This document shows positions 1 to 7,881 of a DNA stretch of 27,500 nucleotides, in pieces (the first letter of the stretch is position 1; every line of letters starts with the position of its first letter). A program made the translations under genes and the position numbers. The DNA comes from Symbiodinium natans. Lineage: Eukaryota > Sar > Dinophyceae > Suessiales > Symbiodiniaceae. The notes under the pieces were generated by a model. That model did no database searches, was not told the DNA's origin, and saw only the letters and a list, made by a program, of their open reading frames with translations. The stretch is taken from the NCBI GenBank assembly GCA_905221605.1, contig CAJNDS010001802.1, positions 187,501-215,000 of the forward strand, read 5' to 3'.

Positions 1-2377
1 GTCAGCCTGCTACATACATCTTCACAAACCGCACCTCCGCAATTCTTTGTAACTCTTTACTCCACCGATTTCCGGGACCCGGAAGCTAGAGCGGGCGTTT
101 GGTGATGTATGAGCCATGAGCCACTAAGTGGCTTGGCTTGTGGCTTGAAAATCAGCTCGGCCGGGAGCCAGGATGGGATCATATGAGATAGCATCATCTC
201 CCACCCTCGCTCCCTGACTCGGACTATAAATCTTCGAAACTCTCGCTGCACGGATCTCTAACGTTCCCAAAAACTCCTGGTATTCTCCAACTATGTAAGT
301 TCACTAAACACAGTGACGCTCTTCTTGCGGACTTCGGTCGGCACACCGCTTGCGAGGCCCTCATGCTTGCCAATGGCCTTGGCCGTGCATCCCACAACAC
401 CACGCCAGGCTTATAAGGAAGCATCGGAAATTAACCAGGACTCTCTTGAGCCCAGCTTGGCAAAACGGACGTGGAAGCTGGCGGGCAGCGTGCGCCGCAC
501 TGGGCGGTGGAGGTTGCAAGGCCTGGTTAAATCCTAAACCCTAACCAGCTGAACAACATCAAACTGCTGGTGGTCAACTCCGAAAAAATGCGTGCACCCC
601 GTTTTTGCGCGCGAATGGGTATGCCTTCAGGCGAGGGCGGCCGGACCTACTCTCTACAGATCCCGCCAGTCCAGGTGCGCATATCCTGTATTGCGGTGGT
701 ACAACGAAGAGATACAAGCTGGGCCAAGTTATAATTAGTCGAGACAGGTTTACCTGTTTACCGTAGCCAAATTCCGGTAGAGTTGCCCGCCTGAAGCCCC
801 CTTGGCTCAAAACCTGCAACTCGGCCTGCGTCCATCTGGACACTCGATACAGTACTGCACCAACCAAACATGTGATATGCTAAAGTCTTCTGCTCACGCT
901 GCCAGCCATCCTCTACATCCGGTCCCGCAGCCATCCAACCAACGGCCGGGACACATCAGCATTAACAATGGACTTGCTTTGGGCCTGGGCTGTGTGTTCG
1001 GGTAGGTTTGCGGTCTCTTGCAGGCAGGTTCTGGGGGTCCTCTCTGTCCCTTCGGGGAGAGAGGCAGCTCCAAGAAACGGGCGTCACAACGACACAGGCC
1101 ACTCGCCAGCCGTCAGGGCCAGCCTCGGGACACAGTATGAGCACAACGGCGTCGTATGCTCGACGCACAAGTGGAGCACATATCTACAGAATCTAATTGC
1201 TGTACCGTCTGTTGCCATGTACAAAGCTGGGGCGCGTCTTCTTGCTGCCTAGTTGCTTCTTTTCCGGGTGCTTCGCATGTCGAAGCGAGGAAAAGGGCGA
1301 GTGACTGCAGTGCAGGCACATGCAGGCACCATGAAGGCTCGCTGATGAAGCTGGCTACGAAACAGAGCCATGACACCCTCAAGCACAAGCTTCAGAGAGC
1401 CTAGATGAGCCTCACAAGCCGCATCTGAGAGGGCACAACTGGAGTTGCGCTAGGTCACGGGGCTCCGCCAGCGCCCTTGCCGAATGAGCTGGTCTGCAGC
1501 ATGGCTTCTCCTTGGGATGAGCATTTAGGGCATTTGGGGCTTCGGGGTTTGGGATCTCTGGAATGGCCTCTGAGTGACATGTCCTGAACATGCCCTGAGG
1601 GCCGACTGTCAGCTACTGTGACTCCGGGACCCAGGCGGCAACCTTTGAGCGCATCAACCAGGAGCACCTGAAAAACATGTCCGAGCCCGATGATGTCCAT
1701 GGGGCTCGAAGGCACGTGATGCACAAGCTCTCTCATCAAATGTACTTCTCATACCGGTCACGACAGGCTGCTTTCGGACATCATTGAACCCTCAAACATG
1801 TGGCATTGTGTTTAGATGTCACATTCTCTGCTCGGCCTCAGCGCGGCGGAGGGCCGCAGAGCTCGAGTCTGGAGGCCTGTGGTGATTCTCCGGTGTCTCC
1901 GGAAAGAATTCCTGAGCACTGCGCGAGGGCACTGCACGGGCACTGCGCGAGGGGCGCTTGGTGCGCGGACTGGGATGTTCTCTGTGATGCTTCTTCAGAA
2001 AAGCAGCAGAGCCACCAGCTCCTCCAGGGCTTCTGCCAGAACCGTGTTCCACGAACCTTGTCCGAGAAGCGAGAGTGCCGAAAGCACATGGAGATGCCGG
2101 CCTCAAGCCTTTCACTTCTCGGGGCGACTCACTAGAGAGCACTTCTCATTGGCCACGCCCCTCGTGCAAACCCCTCGTGCACACCCCAGAGCCTCCTCAA
2201 CCTTGCACTTTCCCTCTGCTCTTTCATGCCTTCCTGCCCAGCGGCATGACCGTATCGGAGTCAAAGGTAAAATGGCTCAGGTGGCTTTCGCTCCGAAAGA
2301 AGTCTGCAGCCTCAATCTTTCAGATCGTTACCGCGCTGCTGCTCAAAATGAAGGCTGTCAGCTCAAGATCCACATGA
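1..2377. other. No firm gene
   Basis: Unique sequence with only short frames. Contains one weak candidate exon (1975-2055), a few CCCTAAA words near 530-545, and small direct repeats (GCACTGCGCGAGGG near 1917 and 1939; CCCCTCGTGCA near 2158). Confidence 0.6.
1975..2055 (-). CDS. Possible small exon (weak)
   Basis: After GACAAG the frame reads SWNTVLAEALEELVALLLF and then a stop, a good amphipathic helix with a possible GA donor just before the stop. It is the only coding-like piece I see left of the channel gene. Confidence 0.22.
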
Positions 2378-2770
2378 TAGGGTTTAGGGTTTAGGGTTTA
2401 GGGTTTAAGGGTTAAGGGTTAAGGGTTAAGGGTTAAGGGTTAAGGGTTAAGGGTTAAGGGTTTAGGGTTTAGGGTTTAAGGGTTAAGGGTTAAGGGTTAA
2501 GGGTTAAGGGTTAAGGGTTAAGGGTTAAGGGTTAAGGGTTAAGGGTTAAGGGTTAAGGGTTAAGGGTTAAGGGTTAAGGGTTAAGGGTTAAGGGTTAAGG
2601 GTTAAGGGTTAAGGGTTAAGGGTTAAGGGTTTAGGGTTAAGGGTTAAGGGTTAAGGGTTAAGGGTTAAGGGTTAAGGGTTAAGGGTTAAGGGTTTAGGGT
2701 TTAGGGTTTAGGGTTTAGGGTTTAGGGTTTAGGGTTTAGGGTTTAGGGTTTAGGGTTTAGGGTTTAGGGT
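2378..2770 (+). repeat. Interstitial telomere-like array, TTTAGGG with TTAAGGG variant
   Basis: About 390 bp of seven-base units with G-rich strand on plus. Five or so TTTAGGG units at the left change through an eight-base TTTAAGGG to TTAAGGG units; the same transition recurs near 2461-2480. A lone TTTAGGG sits near 2628, and the last 80 bp are pure TTTAGGG. Sharp ends meet ordinary sequence on both sides, so this is internal, not a chromosome end. Confidence 0.95.
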
Positions 2771-3369
2771 CCCATTTGCAAGGCAGCAGCTCGGTCCAGG
2801 GAGTCCTCAGCGCATTGCTTCCCAAGCTTTCGGGTCCCAGGAGTTTGGGGAGAGTTCCCCCCAAGCCCCCGCAGAATGGGTGGCTCTTCCCCCCCCTTTC
2901 CCCATCTCTCTCCCCCTCTCCGCGCCTTGGTCCCGCCATCACCACCTGCTTCAAAAGGGGTGAGGACTGGAAACTAGGGAAACTGGCGTCAATCCCTGAC
3001 ACCCCACGCGTCCATCCAAGGCCCCGAAACCCCTGCCACTTCCCTCTTGAAGCACCCATTATTCCGCCCTCTTCACCCTTTCCGCCAGCCTGCTGCCATC
3101 TTCTGACTGGAGCCCTCGGGCGACAGGCACCCAACAATAAGTCCAAAATGATAGCGGGAATGCCCACACATGATGGGTCTTTTTCGGTACCCTAGCCTTC
3201 CTAACAAAAACAATCCTGGAAGAAAGGCCGAAAGGCCCATTATCACCAGAACTACCACTTACCCGCGTTGCTCAATGCTCGTTGCTACAGTTCGCACTAC
3301 GATGACGCGCTTCTTTGAACTGCTGCAACAATTATAATCACTTGTGTTACTCTTGTGTTGCTGGTGCCG
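2771..3369. other. Downstream of channel gene, nothing firm
   Basis: C-rich/G-rich strand asymmetry at 2860-3100 and open frames on both strands caused by it. No exon-like segment or domain seen. It would hold the channel mRNA 3' end. Confidence 0.5.
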
Positions 3370-3471
3370 CTATTTGTTCGTTGGCACCCAACCCTGGACC
3401 CCCTGGAGCCGGGAGACGCTGGTGGCGCTGGTTGGGGGCAGCTTGCGCTCGATCTGCCGCAGCCGGAGTTC
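3370..3471 (-). CDS. Channel last exon: C-terminal coiled helix and stop
   Basis: After TCTGAG it reads ELRLRQIERKLPPTSATSV, continuing to a TAG at 3370-3372: 33 residues plus stop, in phase 0 with the previous exon. It looks coding (heptad-like ELRLRQIERKL). Upstream in the same frame there is further open sequence starting MATGFECFTRANS, so it could also be part of a separate short transcript. Confidence 0.55.
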   Translation of the reverse strand, partial: ELRLRQIERKLPPTSATSVSRLQGVQGWVPTNK

Positions 3472-4613
3472 CTCAGAGTTTGCTCTTGTGAAACACTCGA
3501 AGCCCGTGGCCATGCGGCACAAGGGCCTTTTTGCAGAGTCAAGAGGAGTCTATAGGCCCTAAGAGAGCTGCCAGCTGGCTGAGGGCTTAGGGAAATGCAG
3601 CCAGAGGGTCCATCTTGGCAATGTGGCTGTTGAACATGTTCGTGTGGGTGTTCATGTACTTCCTGAGGTCGATGATGTCCTTCAACTTCACATCATTGCC
3701 GCCCCGCAGAGAGAGGAGCAGCCTTGATTCCCATGCTCTCTTCCATATGCTGGTACACACTTCATCGGCCCACCAGAAGCACAGCGACCACCACAGACCA
3801 CAACTTCTACTTCCAATCGTTTTAATTTCTTGCTGCTGGTGTTGCTATCACCGTTTGTGGAATCTGAACGGCCGTACTTGCCATCTCGAGACGAATACAC
3901 CGGTACAAGTAGCAAGCTTTCATACGCCAAGTGAAAGCTAGAACCGAATCTGCTAGCTTCATGTTTGCAACGCCGGCAGAGCTGTACGAGACTTCCCTTC
4001 TGGAGCTGGTCGCCGCCGGCAGATGTTGCACAGGTCACAGATTACGACGCGCGGCTGTAGATGGAACGGTGTCAGGTCTGTAGAGCTAGGGCTGCGCGTT
4101 TACACTTGGGCTCAGCTGCTGAAGTTCCTGTGACGTATAACACAGAGCCCCCCCTCCTCTTTTCAAAGGCGCAGAGGCGCACGCGGGAAGCTGCCAAGCG
4201 GCTTCATGAAGTCGTTGAAGCTGAGCTTGCGATTGAACTCATACCCATGGAGGTCAGATTGGAAGATGTACTCGGCAAGATCCACGAGACCTTGATGTGA
4301 CCAAGGCAGGGGCCACAGGAGGCTAAAATTCCCTCAGGCTTCTTCTGAGTGTCTGGGTGCAGCAGAGTGGCCCACTACATCGATGCCCGCCTCTTGCAGG
4401 TACTCCGCCGCCTTCTCGTTGTCCATGATGGCCAGGAACCGGTCCTGCTGAAGAGCTGCCCAGGTTTTTGCAGTGCTTAAAAGTTGTGTTTTGAATGGTC
4501 ATTTGGATCCTTGGTGATCGTCGCGTCGTCCCAATCAAACTGGGCCAGGAGGCTCGAGACCCGCTCCTGGCATCCGGTTGCAGGGTGGATGGCCAGCTCA
4601 TCTCCGGATAAAA

Positions 4614-4658
<45 letters not shown>

Positions 4659-7600
4659 GGCACAATGGCACAATGGCACAATGGCACAATGGCACAATGG
4701 CACAATGGCACAATGGCACAACCAGGGAAGCATTGATGCTGTTGAGGCTCAGTCATGAACTTCTCCTCGACGGCAGCAGTCTCCGTCACAAAGTTCCTCA
4801 GGCCACCGCGGCCGGCGAAAACGGTCACCGCAAGATTGATGTGTAGCCGGGGGAGGGCTACCCGAAAAGGCCTAAACTCCCGAAAGCCACAGACCTTGAA
4901 ATCCCCCCAGGCCATCTAAAGCCCTATATGAACGCCCGACAAGGCGCTGGCGGACGGCTTCACACATGATGCCAACTAACCTCAGGTCTTAAGGTCGAAA
5001 AGCAAAATTGCCAGTGTTAAATCTAAATGCATCTGAAAGCTAAAACCGCTACTAGTCTTATAAAGGGTTACAAAGGGCTGCTCGCTTTGAGACGGTCGCA
5101 TGTTCAGCAGCAGCAGCGACGAGATGAAGATGCAGAACATGAACCTAAGATCCAAGCCCGTGGGCTGTAGTGTCGGCACATCAAAGTGTCCACTCTGCAG
5201 CCGCATGTTTGGGCGTGGTTGAAACTTTGGGCGCGTTTATGGCCGTTTATCCCAGGAGTTGGCGCAAGGCTATGGGCAAAGCTACTCGGCCTACTCACGG
5301 CAAGAAGTCTCAGGGCTCTGGCAAAACCCTCAACCCCAGCAAGTCAGCCTCCGCCTCTTCAGGTTAAAGCACGCCCAAGGGCAGAACAGCCGGGATCTCC
5401 GCCAAATCACCTGGGCTCTTTGGGCCCTTGCTCCCGTTCGCAGCCCTGGTTGCGGGGCGCGGGGTTCCGACTGGTTCCGACACCCTTCGGGCTTTAAGCT
5501 TCCGAGTTCCAGCTGCTGCTTTCCTACACCCTAGACCCATGGACCCATAGGAACAAGGGGCCCCTGAAGTGAAGCCGAGGGCCCTTTTGTGTTCTGGTCC
5601 CTGCAGCTGAAACCTACTGTCATGCTGCGTACCTGATGCATACAATTCCACACAATAATGAGAAGCACCTTGGCTACCTGGCTCCCTTTACCTGGCTTTC
5701 AACCTGAGCCAGCATTGCTATTCAAGCGATGCTACTTCTTGATGGGCTTCTGCTGATGTTAGAAAGCCCGCGCCTCTTTCGACCCTTGCAGCACACTCCA
5801 AACTGATGGTTCCTCTCTGGATCCAAGCGGCCCAGAACCATCGCAGGGGCATCCAGCAGAGTGCTGTGCAAGAGCAAGGTGTACATGGCGAACCTGGGCA
5901 ACAAGGGCTGTCAGGGCGCGCCCGCTTTCAGAAATCCACCAGAGCCAATAAAAGGCCTACAGCAAGATGCGAAGCGAATCGTAGCCCAAGTTGCGGGACG
6001 GTCTTGAAATGATCGCGACCGCCTGCGAGTGAAGGGCTTCGAGCGGATGTGTTAAGTTATGAAGGCAGCCCGTCTTGAAACTGACTCCATGATTTGGGTG
6101 GTCCCCAAAGTCGCCTTGGCTATCCTCGGCCATCTGCTTCAGCACAACGGCAAAGACGTACAGTGTGCAGAAGAGCCTGGGCTCGCAAACTTTACAACCT
6201 TGCCGGACGAGCCGGTGCGCCTAAACGAGCGTGTCTTTGGCATTCCTGCGAGAGGAGTTTCTGCAAACCTGACAAACTGTCGGAAGGCACACCGACGGTA
6301 TACTAGGTATACTACAATGTCAGGTGGACGATCTCAATCTTCGCAAGTGACGACGAGCACAAACCCCGGGGCTTTAAATGTAAGACACGACGCAGGCAGG
6401 CAGTGACCACGACGGATCTGAGGCACGCCACCATGCCCTTGACGACGATCCTTGGCATGGCAGCGTTTTGTGAGTTGAGCCAAGGTGTCGAAATCCTCCC
6501 TGCGCAGGAAAGTCCTCTATCCCTACACCCCAAACCCTCCTGAACCCCAAAACCCTGGCTCCGAGACAGCCCAATCAAAGATTAACCCGCAATGCAATTC
6601 AACCCTGAACCCTCCTAAACCCCAGACCTGTATGAACCCCAAGACCCTTCAAACCCTAAAGCCTAAATAACCCTGAACCCACCCAAACCCCAAGGCCCCA
6701 GACCCCTAACACCCGAAAAGCCTAAATAACCCTGAACCCTCCTCCCAAGACCCTAAAGCCAAAAAACAACCCTTGAACCCGAAACTAACCAACTAAATAA
6801 CTAACTATGCCTAATCGCCCCTTGATCTTAGCGCGGCCTCCGCAGAAGAGCCGGGCAGAGAAGCGTTTCGAGGAATAGGCTACTATGCAAGTGCGTGACA
6901 AGGGGGGATGGGATCGTGCTCACTGAGTTTCTTAGCCTTTCACTACAAGAGGTAGACCAAGGCTGATTGACACCGCCCATGGGGGCGATCTAATGGTGAG
7001 ACCTGGGGAAGTACATGATGATGATCCTTATCAAGCGATGCATGCTTAGCCATCCCACCTCCCAACCTCACGCCTGCAAGCGAATCTGATTGCTCTCCAG
7101 CTACCTCCGTCGACTTTCCTCCGCAACCCCTAAACATCCCTGAGCCTACGCGAAACGGCTCGAAACTTTGGATCCGTTTGGTCGGGGCTCATCAGCTCCG
7201 GGACCAGCTGCAGTAGCCGCGCGGTCCTCGAAACCACAGAGGCTTTGCAGCTATTGGGCGAGTTTCTGTGTATTAAGGACAGCATGCTGGGTTCAAAGAT
7301 ATCCCAACCTTCGCCGCTGATGCCCTTGGAATCGACAGCCTTTAAGCCCTCAGAAGCTTCTCCCTAAACCCACAAGAACCCTAAATCCTAAAGACTCCCA
7401 AAGACCATCCGCCCGAATCCGCCCTAAAACCTGGGGCCTTGCGAGTCGGGAGAGTCGCAGCAGCCGGATCAAGCCTTATGTGGGTAAGGGCTGATGGTCT
7501 TCAAGGGCTCGAGGCCTTCCCGGTGCGGGTGGGGGCCCCTTGGTCTAATTCAAGGGCGTAGGCAGGACTGCGCAGGCGTCATTGAACCAACATCATGGAC

Positions 7601-7829
7601 ACAAAGGTGCAGCTTACGATGCAGAGCCCGGGCGAAGTTGTCTGCGGGACTACTCAGGAGAAGCCACAGCAAACCCTTATAGCCTTCAAGTGATGTCGAC
7701 GAGCAGAAGCAGCATCAGCATCAGCATCAGCATCAGCGGCAGCGGCAGCGGCAGCAGCAGCAGCAGCGGCGGCGGCAGCGGCGGCGGCAGCAGCAGCAGC
7801 AGCAGCAGCAGCTGCCGGCAGCAGCAGCC

Positions 7830-7881
<52 letters not shown>

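Noticed and set aside
759-810. Words resembling the dinoflagellate spliced leader (CCGTAGCCA at 759 and TTGGCTCAA at 802)
   Set aside because: Only split 9-base matches about 30 bases apart, with no gene behind them; chance is likely. A CATTTGGCT word near 22810 upstream of the C-x24-C gene was rejected for the same reason.
1816-2394. 192-aa plus-strand frame
   Set aside because: Arg/Ser-rich low-quality composition, no domain, runs into the telomere-like array, and is on the strand without genes.
2757-3195. 136- and 139-aa frames on opposite strands
   Set aside because: They reflect a C-rich versus G-rich strand bias lacking stop codons; neither looks like protein.
4061-4300. 79-aa plus-strand frame with a helical, coding-like C-terminal half
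   Set aside because: It is antisense to the channel exon 4203-4290, whose minus-strand frame carries recognisable family motifs.
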